A stretch of DNA of 64,000 nucleotides from Arthrobacter sp. FW305-BF8 (GCF_021789315.1 NZ_CP084561.1:2170001-2234000), one strand, 5' to 3'; shown: positions 35,869 to 44,854, numbered from the stretch's first letter. Numbers and translations: made by a program. The notes: generated by a model from the letters alone, not told the origin.

Positions 35869-36372
35869 ATGACCGAAAGCACAACCACCCAACGCGGCAC
35901 TACCACAGCATCTGTTCCAGGGGATCTGGGCTGGCACCTCGGCATGGTGCTGCGCGGCTACCAGACCCGCTTCGAGGCCGCTGTTGCCGAGATGCCCGCA
36001 GGCATCCGCGGCTTCCAGATACTCTCCGCCGTCATACACAAAGATCCGCCGAACCAGCAGGCACTCGGGTCACACTTGGCCATCGACAGGACCGTCCTGA
36101 CCTACCTGCTGGACACGCTGGTGGTTGCCGGCCTCGTCGAGCGCATCCCCGACCCGACCGACCGCCGGGCCAGGAAAATCATCGCCACCGAAAGCGGACG
36201 CGACATGCTCGCCGCCTACGAGGAACGGGTCGCGGCAGCCGAGGCAGACCTCTTGACCGGACTGGAAGAAGATGACGCACAAGCCCTCGGCGTCCTCATC
36301 GGCCAGCTGGCAAAAAACGTCCACCGCACCCAACCCGGAGCCAGCCCCTGTGAAGCAATGGACAATCTCTAA
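35869..36372 (+). CDS. MarR-family regulator
   Basis: A 167-residue winged-helix protein. The DNA-binding core is FQILSAVIHKDPPNQQALGS, recognition helix IDRTVLTYLLDTLVVAGLVE and wing IPDPTDRRARKIIATESG, typical of MarR. The ATG at 35869 is chosen since it follows the control region directly; an upstream in-frame extension to 35797 runs through the operator. It is divergent from the reductase-LLM-sodA-LLM operon and probably represses it and itself. Confidence 0.9.
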   Translation: MTESTTTQRGTTTASVPGDLGWHLGMVLRGYQTRFEAAVAEMPAGIRGFQILSAVIHKDPPNQQALGSHLAIDRTVLTYLLDTLVVAGLVERIPDPTDRRARKIIATESGRDMLAAYEERVAAAEADLLTGLEEDDAQALGVLIGQLAKNVHRTQPGASPCEAMDNL

Positions 36373-36692
36373 GACTTACGATTGCTGGGGGTAATTAACC
36401 TCAAACCACGAACTCTTGGTCGGGTGGCCGAACCATGTCCTCTGCGCTTTTCCCAAGCCTGGGTCCCAGTGGTTCAAGAGCTGACATCCCCGCCCAACCC
36501 ATGCGCGGGCTGATCGGGTTTTAACTCCTCGAGTGTGGGAGAAATCGACCAAAGATGGCGTGCGGGCAGCCCCTTTTGCCGGCCCCGCCCACTTTCAAGC
36601 GCCGATAGTGGACCTTTCCTCGTCTCCGTCGACCAGGGTCAGCATAGGTTCTTAGCCACGTGGGCTTGGTACTGGTTTGGTACCATGACGTC
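36373..36692. other. Gap with repeat copy 5 and toxin-antitoxin promoter
   Basis: No gene. It holds a degenerate 38-bp repeat at 36595-36630 and the dyads just before the antitoxin gene. Confidence 0.5.
36595..36630 (+). repeat. Copy 5 of the 38-bp dispersed repeat (degenerate)
   Basis: TTCAAGCGCCGATAGTGG then ACCTTTCCTCGTC. It matches the core GCCGATAATGGACCTT-type sequence, with a divergent right end. Confidence 0.55.
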
Positions 36693-36696
36693 ATGG
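36668..36696. promoter_or_regulatory. Operator dyads overlapping the antitoxin start codon
   Basis: GGTAC-N7-GTACC (36668-36684) abuts CCATGACGTCATGG (36683-36696), a perfect 14-base palindrome whose right half contains the antitoxin ATG (36693). Such dyads are where ribbon-helix-helix antitoxins autoregulate. Confidence 0.7.
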
Positions 36697-36899
36697 CTAT
36701 GAATTTGCGTGTCCCCGAGGAGCTGGATCGTCGTTTGGACCAGCTCGCGGCCGAGGAACACACCTCGAAATCGGCGCTGCTGCTGCAGGGCGCAGAGCTT
36801 GTACTGCAGCGTCACCGCCGAAGTCGTGAGATCGGCGAGGGACTGGATTTCGTGATGAGCCATGATGCTGAGCTGTTGACGCGCCTTGAGGATGCGTGA
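36693..36899 (+). CDS. Ribbon-helix-helix antitoxin
   Basis: A 68-residue protein, MAMNLRVPEELDRRLDQLAA then SKSALLLQGAELVLQRHRR: a beta strand and two helices of the CopG/RHH fold. The C-terminal tail (GEGLDFVMSHDAELLTRLED) is the likely toxin-wrapping segment. Its stop overlaps the start of the Doc-type toxin (GTGA), so the two are translationally coupled. It should neutralise the toxin and repress the operon through the palindrome at its own start. Confidence 0.85.
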   Translation: MAMNLRVPEELDRRLDQLAAEEHTSKSALLLQGAELVLQRHRRSREIGEGLDFVMSHDAELLTRLEDA

Positions 36900-37264
36900 C
36901 CGCGTACTTTGAGATTGAAGACGCGTTGCAGGTCGTTGGCCGATACGGGTTCCATATTCGCGATATCGGACTCCTGGTCTCGGCCTTGGCCCGTGCGGCA
37001 ACGACGGTCATGGGTGTGGATGCCTACCCGCCGTTAGCGATGAAGGCGGCGGCTCTCTTGGAGTCTGTGGCGAGGTTCCACCCGCTGATCGACGGGAACA
37101 AGCGGACTGCGTGGACGCTGATGGTGTTGATGCTCTGGATCAACGGTTGCAGGCATGACTTCAGCACTGATGAGGCGTTCGATCTCGTCGTGGGAGTGGC
37201 CGCCGGCGACATCTCCTTGGAGGACAGCGCAGGGATGATTGCCTCGCACCTCGTGAAGCGGTAA
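36896..37264 (+). CDS. doc: Doc-type toxin (Fic/DOC fold)
   Basis: A 122-residue Fic/DOC protein. The active motif is HPLIDGNKRTAW near residues 62-73, matching the H-x-F/L-x-D-G-N-K-R of Doc toxins, which phosphorylate elongation factor Tu and stop translation. The N-terminal ALQVVGRYGFHIRDIGLL is typical. The start is a GTG overlapping the antitoxin stop. An RHH antitoxin, instead of a Phd-fold one, is a known alternative pairing. Confidence 0.9.
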   Translation: MTAYFEIEDALQVVGRYGFHIRDIGLLVSALARAATTVMGVDAYPPLAMKAAALLESVARFHPLIDGNKRTAWTLMVLMLWINGCRHDFSTDEAFDLVVGVAAGDISLEDSAGMIASHLVKR

Positions 37265-37538
37265 CCGTAAGAATCTTGTCGACGGGCGCTTGGTGATCCT
37301 GTGATCACAGACCGGCATTCCGCGCCCTTCGCTAAAGCCGACACCGGTCCTGGTGCAAGCCGGATGCCCTCATAGCCGCTTTTGCCTCGCCATGTGTCTG
37401 TCTGCCCAAGAGCTGCAGGAGGCGTCAGCCAAAGCAGGGGCCGGGCCCACCACGCGGACTTCCAACGCAGAGAAGAACCGCCTTCCTCAGCTGGGTGCCG
37501 CTGCCGTTTTAGAGTGCTCCGACGGGTGAATTTGGGGC

Positions 37539-37553
37539 GTGGACATTGTCCAC
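37539..37553. repeat. Odd-length dyad upstream of att-like site 3
   Basis: GTGGACA, T, TGTCCAC: a perfect 7-1-7 dyad, related to the 22656-22678 dyad, 95 bases before the tRNA-like sequence. Confidence 0.6.
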
Positions 37554-37647
37554 AGTTTTCGGCTCGGACTCGCTCGTTCAGTCTTCGGACTGTTTCGGAT
37601 TCCGCATGCTTCCGCGGCTTCCCAGTGTTTCCAAGGGCTGGAGTCCA

Positions 37648-37669
37648 GTTCGAGTCCCACCTCGGGCAC
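37648..37669 (+). repeat. att-like tRNA 3'-end sequence, copy 3
   Basis: GTTCGAGTCCCACC followed by TCGGGCAC, one or two differences from copies 1 and 2. A weaker GTCAGAAGGTTTTTTGG follows in place of the strong terminator. Confidence 0.65.
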
Positions 37670-37839
37670 AGTGTTTCCGCACGTCAGAAGGTTTTTTGGC
37701 GTTTGGTGTGTACAAATATTGACAAAGTGCAAGTGTGAGAATATAAGCGGACTTTCCCGTCATTCCCATGTCCTTGCAACTGAGGACTTCCGGGCGAGAT
37801 AAAGATGTTTGCGCCCTCAACCCTGTTGCCGTGCCGGTT

Positions 37840-38305
37840 GGAACGGAACCGCCGACTACTTCGGCTTGTTGGGCTCGGTAATCCGGAAAAGTCCTATCTG
37901 GGGTGCGCTCTGGCCAAGCAGGCCTGCCAGCACCGGATCCGGGCTCACTACATCCGTATGCCCGACCTCGAGGAAGCCTGGGCGCTGGCGAAGGACAAGC
38001 CGCAGGGACAAACCAAATTCCTGAACAAGTACGCAGCCTTCACCCTGCTCGTGATCGACGAATGGCTTCTCGACCACCCCGACGAGAGCATGCGCAGCAT
38101 GCTGCTGGAGCTGCTGGGGCTGCTGGAGCGCCGGTATGACACAGCATCGACCGTGTTCTGCACTCAGTACGCCAAGAAAGACTGGCACCAACGGCTCGGC
38201 TCCGTGGCCCACGCCGATGCGATCATGGACCGCATCGTGCACAACACCATCTGGGTCGATACCGACAACCACAACATGCGCCAACACGCCACCATGAAGC
38301 AGTAA
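37840..38305 (+). pseudogene. IstB-like ATPase of an IS21-type element, 5' end lost
   Basis: From YLGCALAKQACQHRIRAHYI to MDRIVHNTIWVDTDNHNMRQ this follows the IS21-family helper ATPase IstB, including the Walker B-like LLVIDEWLL. The Walker A motif should read GPTGTGKSYLGCALA; here LVGLGNPEKSYLGCALA stands in its place, and the N-terminal domain is absent. The IstA transposase is not present. Confidence 0.85.
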
Positions 38306-38326
38306 GAAAACGTCGGTGGGGGCCAA

Positions 38327-38473
38327 TGGTGGACCACACGGCAGGAGCTCCGGCTGGCGATCACGACCTGGATCGAGCGGACCTACCACCGCCGGCGACG
38401 GCAAAGACGGCTGGGAAAACTCACGCCCATCGAATATGAAACAATCAACCGGACCGCGCTCACAGCGGCCTAA
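38327..38473 (+). pseudogene. IS3-type transposase C-terminal fragment
   Basis: The last 48 codons of a DDE integrase-core transposase: WWTTRQELRLAITTWIERTY, RRRRQRRLGKLTPIEYE, ending INRTALTAA. The catalytic residues lie upstream in an intact gene and are not here. Confidence 0.8.
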
Positions 38474-38967
38474 GACCCCGAGTCAACAGAAGCCGGGCAG
38501 TCCCGTTCATTCCGAAGGTCAGTTTGCGCATGGCGGGGCAGTCTCCCGTGAGTCGGTATTCGTTGTACAGACCAGCACGGCCCGGAAAAGTCATCGGTCA
38601 GGCCAGACTGAGGGCCAGTTGGCCGCCACGCCAAGCAGATGCTCCGTGCGGAAACGATCCGCTTGAGGAACCGCTACCGGGAAGGTTGTCGTGGTCTGGT
38701 CCCGTGAGATGCAGCTTGCACGCGTTGATGTGCCCCGCCACTCAGGCTCATGGATTGGTACTTTATCCATCGGAAGCCGCAAAATGGCTCGAATTGCATC
38801 TACTGTGCGGCCTTTGTCTAGCCGTGCGCGGGTGAATTCTTCCTTTGGGCAGTGTCAAAAACGGTAGTGGATGCTGGCTTCTGGCATTGCCGACGGCGGC
38901 GGGTACGGGCACCATCAGTGCATGGGTACACACCAAGTCAGTCCCGGCCGGTTTTTGGAGGTGCCTG

Positions 38968-39711
38968 ATGGGCGCGGCCAGTGACGGCCGGACAGGGCTG
39001 CTGACCGGTGACGTCCGGTATGTCCCGTTGCCTGTGCATCAGTCATGGGCTGACGTGGTATTCCTTCATTGGAGGATTCCCATGGCAACAGCACAGCGTT
39101 ATATGCCCCTGGGTGTCGAGCCTGACGTGTATGCCGGTATGACGTGGGTCGGCCTGATCGGTTTCCGGGTTACCGGCACCTGCCTCGGGCCGCACCTGCG
39201 CCTTCCCTACGCTGGAACGTTCACGGAGGTCAATGTCCGGCTGTATTCCCGTGACGTTGCGGGGCGGCGCGGAGTGGTGTTCCTCTCACTGGACGCCGAC
39301 AGGCTCGCGTTCGTGCTGGCCGCCCGCACCGCCGGACTGCCATACGTGTGGTCCCGCTGCCGACCCACGGCGATGCCCGGAACCTCCCGCGGATACGGGT
39401 ACGAAGTGGAACGGTTCCGCGGGCAGGGGAATTCCTCGTTCAGCGCCTATCCCGACATGGACCACCGGGCACTGGACGGATTATCACTCTGGCTCACAGC
39501 GCGCTTCGGGCTCCATACCCGTGTGGGGCAGCGGGTCTTTTACCTGCCCATTGCTCACCGGCCCTGGCCGCTGTATCACGCCGCTGCAACCGCATTCGAT
39601 GACGCGCTGGTCTGCGCCGTTGGGCTCACGGTGCACGGCCCGCCTGACTCCGTGCTGTATTCCCCCGGTGTTCGGACACGGTTCGGACAGCCCTTGCAGG
39701 TCCGGGGCTGA
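38968..39711 (+). CDS. DUF2071 (YqjF-like) protein
   Basis: A 247-residue protein with the DUF2071 pattern: VFLHWRIPMATAQRYMPLGVEPD, then TWVGLIGFRV and TEVNVRLYSRDVAGRRGVVF, and the C-terminal VLYSPGVRTRFG. The start at 38968 follows GGAGGTGCCTG; a longer frame to 38845 lacks a comparable site. The family is widespread with unknown function. It stands alone here. Confidence 0.88.
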   Translation: MGAASDGRTGLLTGDVRYVPLPVHQSWADVVFLHWRIPMATAQRYMPLGVEPDVYAGMTWVGLIGFRVTGTCLGPHLRLPYAGTFTEVNVRLYSRDVAGRRGVVFLSLDADRLAFVLAARTAGLPYVWSRCRPTAMPGTSRGYGYEVERFRGQGNSSFSAYPDMDHRALDGLSLWLTARFGLHTRVGQRVFYLPIAHRPWPLYHAAATAFDDALVCAVGLTVHGPPDSVLYSPGVRTRFGQPLQVRG

Positions 39712-39983
39712 TTTAGGACACCATTACCGTGATCGGTCCGGAAACAGAGGAAGGCGCAGTCGAAAGCGGCAGTCAGCTCCCAAGTATTCAACGGATCCGG
39801 TACCCGGATGAGGGTCGCAATCGTCGAGATGCCTTTCCTGCGGAATGGACCTTGCAGGCCAAGACGAAAACGCCGGGAACCGTGCGGGCCAGACGGGAAC
39901 TCCTGAACCCCGCCCGGCCAGTAATCTGAAGGGCCAGAAGCGGAAAGAACCGGAAGGTGCGGGGCCCTTAAATACGGAAAACC

Positions 39984-40007
39984 CCGCACCGTGCGAAGGT
40001 GGTGCGG
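39984..40007 (+). terminator. Candidate hairpin
   Basis: CCGCACC, ten bases, GGTGCGG about 270 bases after the DUF2071 stop. No U-run follows. Confidence 0.3.
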
Positions 40008-40093
40008 AGCTTCCCGTTGCCGGCAGCACCTGCATCCGGGGGGGCTGCCGGCCCTCATGTCACTCTTACGAGGATTTATCTCTCAACTTGATG

Positions 40094-40351
40094 GCCACCG
40101 TACTCCGCCCGGTGCGCCTGTCCGCACTGGGCGGAGAACCTCGGGTAAGCGTATGGCCCGGTGATGGGGAATACTGCAGTTTCCAGCTCAGACACCTGTT
40201 CGGCGGAGCCATCGCCGAACCCGGAGCCGTAATCGAGGCTGTCTCGTCGTTGCTCCGTGCTTGCCTGGTCCGGGGATCACCTCCACAGCTGGAAGGCCGC
40301 TGCTGGACCATCATTCGGGTAGCTCAATTTGGAAGCCGCAGGCGCATCTGA
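40094..40351 (+). CDS. Possible small hypothetical protein
   Basis: An 85-residue frame from an ATG in TTGATGGCC: MATVLRPVRLSALGGEPRVS to FGSRRRI. Composition is protein-like, but only a distant AGGA precedes the start and the 3' end overlaps the opposite gene at 40311 by 41 bases. Not recognised. Confidence 0.3.
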   Translation, partial: ATVLRPVRLSALGGEPRVSVWPGDGEYCSFQLRHLFGGAIAEPGAVIEAVSSLLRACLVRGSPPQLEGRCWTIIRVAQFGSRRRI

Positions 40352-40742
40352 GCACCCGGGTTGAGAGGTAGACGTCCAGGCCGTCCTCGACCATGCCTTC
40401 GGTGGATAGGGGCGCCGACAGCCGGCGGAGTTCCGAACCTGCCCTTCCCATGGGCTGTCCGCAGTGCATGTAGTGGCCGCCGAACATCAGCACGTCGCCT
40501 GTCTGCTCGGTGCTGGCCGGGACCATGGACACGTCCGCAACCCGGGCAGGATGTTCACTGAAGCGCCGGCACCGGCCACAGGTGTAGGACGCCAGGACGA
40601 CACCGGCCGGGTAGTCCGGAAGATCTGTCATGGACCTGATGGTGAGGTGGCGGTGGGTGCCGCAGTTCTCGCACATTACCGGCTGCACGCGGGGCTGCCG
40701 GCCGGCGCCGTCGGGGCGGAAGCCGGGAAATCCGAGTGACAT
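40311..40742 (-). CDS. Zinc-ribbon-type small protein
   Basis: A 143-residue protein with three pairs of metal-type cysteines: CENCG near residue 24, CGRC near 57 and CAC near 134, plus HCGQP near 97. These would make one or more zinc ribbons. The start at 40742 (MSLGFPGFRPDGAGR) is two bases after the stop of the upstream small gene. The longer frame to 40895 is antisense to that gene. Function unknown; a role in nucleic-acid or protein binding is possible. Confidence 0.65.
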   Translation of the reverse strand: MSLGFPGFRPDGAGRQPRVQPVMCENCGTHRHLTIRSMTDLPDYPAGVVLASYTCGRCRRFSEHPARVADVSMVPASTEQTGDVLMFGGHYMHCGQPMGRAGSELRRLSAPLSTEGMVEDGLDVYLSTRVLRCACGFQIELPE

Positions 40743-40744
40743 GA

Positions 40745-41002
40745 TCAGGCGGTGTGTGGGTAGCTGGCGAGGATGTAGTCTGCTGCGGCGCGTCCCTTCA
40801 TCCTCAGTCTGCCTCTGTGGACATTGATGCGGCACAGGCGCATGCCTGCCCGGAAGGACGCTACGGGTTTGGGTGCCATCCCTTGGAGCAGGCACCAGCT
40901 TGTGTACAGCCCATAGAGGCAGTCCGGCCCCAGCGGGAGGTCGGTGTCAGGGGCGGGGGAAGTGGCGTCGTGGAGGAACTGCTGGAAGTGGGAGGTGGCC
41001 AT
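40745..41002 (-). CDS. Small helical protein, YTSW family (paralogue of 54557-54814)
   Basis: An 85-residue protein: ATSHFQQFLHDATSPAPDTD, LYGLYTSWCLLQG, and the C-terminal KGRAAADYILASYP. The gene at 54557 has the same length and layout (FGLYTSWCALKG, TGPAAADYILSS). GAAAGAGCCCGCC precedes the ATG at 41002. It is followed two bases later by the zinc-ribbon gene. No known domain; conserved W, C and AAADYIL suggest a compact helical fold. Confidence 0.7.
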   Translation of the reverse strand: MATSHFQQFLHDATSPAPDTDLPLGPDCLYGLYTSWCLLQGMAPKPVASFRAGMRLCRINVHRGRLRMKGRAAADYILASYPHTA

Positions 41003-41326
41003 GGCGGGCTCTTTCCTCGGGTGCATGTTAGGCCGCCATGAGGCTACAGCGGCGTTACCTCCGGGCGGTGCACAAAGCCGGGAGGGTCCCCCTGCGGAAA
41101 AGACGCTGGCACGCAGGGGTCCTGTATCAAAAATACCCTGCGCCGCCGGAGGCTGTACAGAGCCCGGTCACGATCTTCATACCGGTGGGGCCACGTTCAA
41201 CACCGCGTCCTGGGTCCTGAATCCTGGGTTCTGATCCTTCGGTCTCCCGGGGCGTAGACTCGCGATTATGACCGCAGCCGAGGTCCGCACGGCCTTCCGC
41301 TTCCGGGCCCGCGCCCGGTAGCCACG
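41003..41326. other. Gene-free stretch
   Basis: No supportable frame; upstream region of the YTSW/zinc-ribbon pair and of the TetR relic. Confidence 0.4.
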
Positions 41327-41888
41327 GTGGATCGTATCCTCGGCATCGCCCACGATCTGTTCGCCCGGCGAGGCATCCGCGATGTGGGAGTCAATGAACT
41401 GATCGAGTCCTCCGGGGTTGCCAAGTCGACCTTCTACCGGCACTTTGCATCCAAGGACGATCTGGTCCTGGCAGTTCTGGCTCTCCGGGACCAGATCTGG
41501 TTCGCTGAGGTCGTGGCCGAGGCCCAGCGCCGCAGCGCGACCCCAGAGGAAGAGCTGCTGGTCATCTTTGACGTGTTCGCTGACCGGCTCGGGGACGGAG
41601 GATACAGATCCAACCTGTTTATCAAGGTCCTGATGGAAATGGGCCCGGACCACCCCCTGGGCAGGGCCTGCCTGGGATACCTGGCAAGGATCCGGGGACA
41701 CGTGGGCCTTGGCCGAGGACGCCGGGCTGGAGCGCTGCGGTGAATTCGCCCGGTCATGGCACCTCTTGCTGAAGGGCTCAGTCATCTCCGCCATGGAGGG
41801 CGATCCGCAGGCCGTAGAACTCGCCCAGCTGATGGCCCGGTCGCTCATCGAGCGCCACCGCCACACCTACGCTAACCGAAGCTCTTAG
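41327..41888 (+). pseudogene. TetR-family regulator, frameshifted
   Basis: The N-terminal helix-turn-helix is clear: AHDLFARRGIRDVGVNELIE then SSGVAKSTFYRHFASKDDLV. The frame is kept to GYLARIRGHV near 41706, where a one-base change sends the listed frame into GLGRGRRAGALR. The correct continuation, in another frame, reads ALAEDAGLERCGEFARSWHL to IERHRHTYANRSS and stops at 41888. Without the frameshift it would be a normal TetR of about 187 residues. Confidence 0.8.
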
Positions 41889-42109
41889 GCAGGCCCTGCC
41901 CTGGGTTGCATTTGGTGTTGTGCTCGCCGTCAGGTGATTCGAGCGTCAGATGCACCAACCATCGCGGGTTCTGCCGCCATCAGGTAGTTAGGGGAATGCC
42001 TGTTTTACGCCCGATGAGTCCTGTGGTGTTGAGGCCGATCTCGGTATGGTCAGGGTGACGGATGCGACGCCCGCAGGGCATACATCGACGTAGGACCGGA
42101 GACGAAACC

Positions 42110-44209
42110 ATGACGCAAAAGGACAGGATTGCCGAACCCTGGGGGACGCGTACGCCATTCGGGAGCGGTGAGCCGTGGCCGGTACGGGTGGATTCACACC
42201 TGGCGGAGGGGGTAGCTGTGGATGAGGTCGACAGGTGGGTACAGAGCGCCTCGATACTTCATTCAAACGGTGACGCGATGGATATAGCAGTCAAGGACAA
42301 CAGGATCGTCGGCGTGCGGGGCCGTTCGGGGGACCGGGTCGACCATGGACGTCTCGGCCCGAAGGATCTTTATGGTTGGCAGGCGAATTCGTCACGGGAC
42401 CGGCTGATCAGGCCTCTTATCCGTAAGGGCGGGAAGCTGGTGGAAACGGACTGGGACAGCGCGATGGAGGCGGTGGTCAGCGGCAGCAAGTCATTGCTCG
42501 CCGAGCAGGAGCCGAGTGCGATCGGTTTCTACCCTACGGGGCAGTTGTTCGCCGAGGAGTACTACACGCTCGGCGTTGTGGCCCACGGGGGCTTGGGGAC
42601 AAATCACGTGGACGGCAATACCCGGCTTTGCACCGGGACTGCTGCGGAGGCGCTTAAGGAGTCCTTCGGCTGTGACGGTCAGCCCGGGTCCTAGACGGGT
42701 GTGGACCATGCGGACGTGATCGCATTATGCGGGCACAATGTGGCAGAAACCCAGACCGTCCTGTGGACGCGGATGCTGGACCGGCTGGCCGGGCCGAACC
42801 CGCCCAGGATCATCTGTGTGGACCCGCGCCTGACCCCCGTGGCCAGGGCCGCGGCAGTGCATCTGGCACCCCGGGCCGGTACCAACGTGGCCCTGATGAA
42901 CGGGATACTGCATGAAATCACTGCCAACGGCTGGGTGGACCACGGCTACATCCAGGCCCACACCGTCGGCTATGGGGAACTGCAGGCAGAGGTCAAGAAG
43001 TATCCGCCGGAACTGGTGGCAGACATATGCGGGGTGCCGGCGGAACAGATCCGGGAAGCGGCGAGCATCATCGGGCACGCCGAACGGCTCCTTTCCACGG
43101 TGCTTCAGGGCTTCTACCAGTCGAACCAGGCAACTGCCGCCGCAGTCCAGGTGAACAACATCAACATCATCCGCGGGATGCTCGGAAAGCCCGGGTGCGG
43201 GATCCTGCAAATGAACGGGCAGCCCACGGCGCAGACCACGCGCGAGTGCGGGGCGGACGGGGACCTGCCGGCATTCAGGATGGCTCCAGAACTTCCCGTC
43301 CACGTAGATCCGCTCGGTTCCGTCCGGGTTCTCTTCATTGCAGGGCCATTGGATGCCGGAGCTGCCGCGGAGCTTGTCATAGGTGATACCTGTGTAGTCG
43401 CACGGCCGTCCGCGGGTGCACTCCTTCCAGGCCTGGAAGGCCGACTCCGGATCATCCCACTTGACCAGCGGGGCGCCGTCCTTGTCCTTCAAGCCCATCC
43501 GGGACGCATAGTCCAGGAAGATGTCCAGGTCTGGCCGGGAACCGTCCTCCACGTAGCGCATCATCTGCATGGCATGGGTCGGCGGAGAATAGTGCGGAAT
43601 GGTCCTCGGTTCGACGTTCCAGACCCTCGCCAGGTCCTCGACGTGTGCGTCATTTGACCAGTTGCGGAACTTCCCAGCCAGGAGTACCCCTTCCAGCTCA
43701 TCACCGGCCGGACGCTCTTCCACTTCCACACACGCACGAAGACTGCCCGGGTCCCCGAGCTTCAGGCCGCTGCCCCTGAAGTTTGGATTGAAGTGTCGGC
43801 ACAGGACGCGGGCGCCTTGGGAATTGCCGAAGAGGATCTTGCGGAGGTTTCCACCCCGCGCGGATCAGTCCGGGCCCCGGTTCGCATCAGTGGCATCCGC
43901 GTCGGTGTCCTGTTCCTGCCCTTCCATTACGGCTACTGGGACACCGATGGCGGGCATCAACCGGATGGCGCCGGCAGGGCAGCGAATGAACTGACCATCA
44001 CCGACTGGGACCCAGCGTCCAAGCAGCCCATCTTCAAGACGGCCGCGGCGAACCTCAAACGGATCGGGGCAGGTGACGCCCCGTCGTCGGCCCCCACCAA
44101 CACGGCGTCGGCCCCGATCGCCGGCGCCGCGGCGGTGCCGACCGCCGGAATAGCCTCCGCCCTGGCGGATGAGGAAATCCGTACCGCCGCGACAATGGCA
44201 GCACCATGA
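42110..44209 (+). pseudogene. Molybdopterin oxidoreductase (nitrate reductase/formate dehydrogenase-like), broken by nonsense, deletion and inversion
   Basis: The N-terminal region (MTQKDRIAEPWGTRTPFGSG) runs to QPGS and then TAG at 42692, where related proteins have a tyrosine. The same frame continues VDHADVIALCGHNVAETQTV and VDPRLTPVARAAAVHLAPRAG through MNGQPTAQTTRECGADGDLP. At 43274 the coding strand flips (see 43274-43670). From 43685 the plus strand resumes YPFQLITGRTLFHFHTRTKT and the C-terminal pterin-binding domain STPRGSVRAPVRISG to DWDPASKQPIFKTAAANL. Parts of about 45-70 residues are missing at the breaks. No N-terminal 4Fe-4S cysteines were seen. It cannot make a working enzyme. 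Confidence 0.85.
43274..43670 (-). pseudogene. Inverted internal segment of the molybdopterin oxidoreductase
   Basis: Read on the minus strand it gives FRNWSNDAHVEDLARVWNVE, PHYSPPTHAMQMMRYVEDGS, RPDLDIFLDYASRMG and KECTRGRPCDYTGITYDKLR to KFWSHPE. The left plus-strand part ends DLPAFR, where related proteins read FRNW(A/S)NDAHV, so this piece joins there when flipped. The join MMRYVEDGS to RPDLDIF also skips a block, a separate deletion. Confidence 0.85.
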
Positions 44210-44691
44210 AAATCGGTCTTGTCCTGGAAGAGCTGCACCGGTCAGAAAACGATCTGGCGCACGAATTGTTTCTGCTTTCGGAGCGGCACAAAGTGGACCA
44301 TGAGATTTTCCACCTTGCCCGTGATCTCGCGGGTTGGTCTCAGGAGCACGCCCGTAGGATTCTGTTTGCCTATCTCAGCAAGGACGGGCAGGACCTTGAC
44401 CCGGAGCCGCGCGGGGAGACGGGGCTGGTGGAAAAGGTAAGGGAAACGGGTAGCGAACTGGTGGCCCGGCGACCGGAAGCCGGCCTGCTGCTGCTCAGAG
44501 ACTTCCGCGGCGTGTACCTGAAAGCTTCGGGCGTCTCGACCGACTGTGAAATGCTCGCCCAAGCCGCCCAAGGAATCAAGCATGGTGAACTGCTCGGCGT
44601 CGCGCAGGCCTGCCACCCGCAGACCCTGCGGCAGATGAAGTGGGCCAACGGCAAACTCAAGGAATCATCTACGCAAGTCCTCGTCAGCTGA
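44206..44691 (+). CDS. Helical hypothetical protein
   Basis: A 161-residue all-helical protein: HRSENDLAHELFLLSERHKV, HEIFHLARDLAGWSQEHARR, RPEAGLLLLRDFRGVYLKAS and a C-terminal GVAQACHPQTLRQMKWANGK. The helix pattern with several histidines suggests a four-helix bundle like ferritin-like or haemerythrin-type proteins, but no metal motif is certain. Its ATG overlaps the stop of the broken oxidoreductase (ATGA), so it was once coupled to it. The first 32 codons are duplicated at 48539. Confidence 0.75.
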   Translation: MKIGLVLEELHRSENDLAHELFLLSERHKVDHEIFHLARDLAGWSQEHARRILFAYLSKDGQDLDPEPRGETGLVEKVRETGSELVARRPEAGLLLLRDFRGVYLKASGVSTDCEMLAQAAQGIKHGELLGVAQACHPQTLRQMKWANGKLKESSTQVLVS

Positions 44692-44854
44692 TAAACGTGC
44701 AGCTTCGCCGGATCATCGCCGTCCTGCCCCCGGCGAACTGCTGGCCGGGGCTCGCCGGCCAGGATCTGATACTGCCACGTGGCAGGCTTAGTGCCGGAAA
44801 AATCCATACGCACTGTGCGCGAGCCTACGGACATACCGGATGCGGTGAGAAGGA

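Larger units (their letters stand above)
37265..37839. other. Gap holding att-like copy 3
   Basis: No gene seen. It contains the dyad at 37539-37553 and the third tRNA 3'-end-like sequence at 37648-37669, followed by a GTGTGTACAAA stretch also found downstream of copies 1 and 2. Confidence 0.5.

Noticed and set aside
42725..43729. Minus-strand frame of 334 codons as one gene
   Set aside because: Only its first part (43670-43274) is real coding sequence, the inverted oxidoreductase segment. The rest is antisense to the plus-strand part of the same gene.
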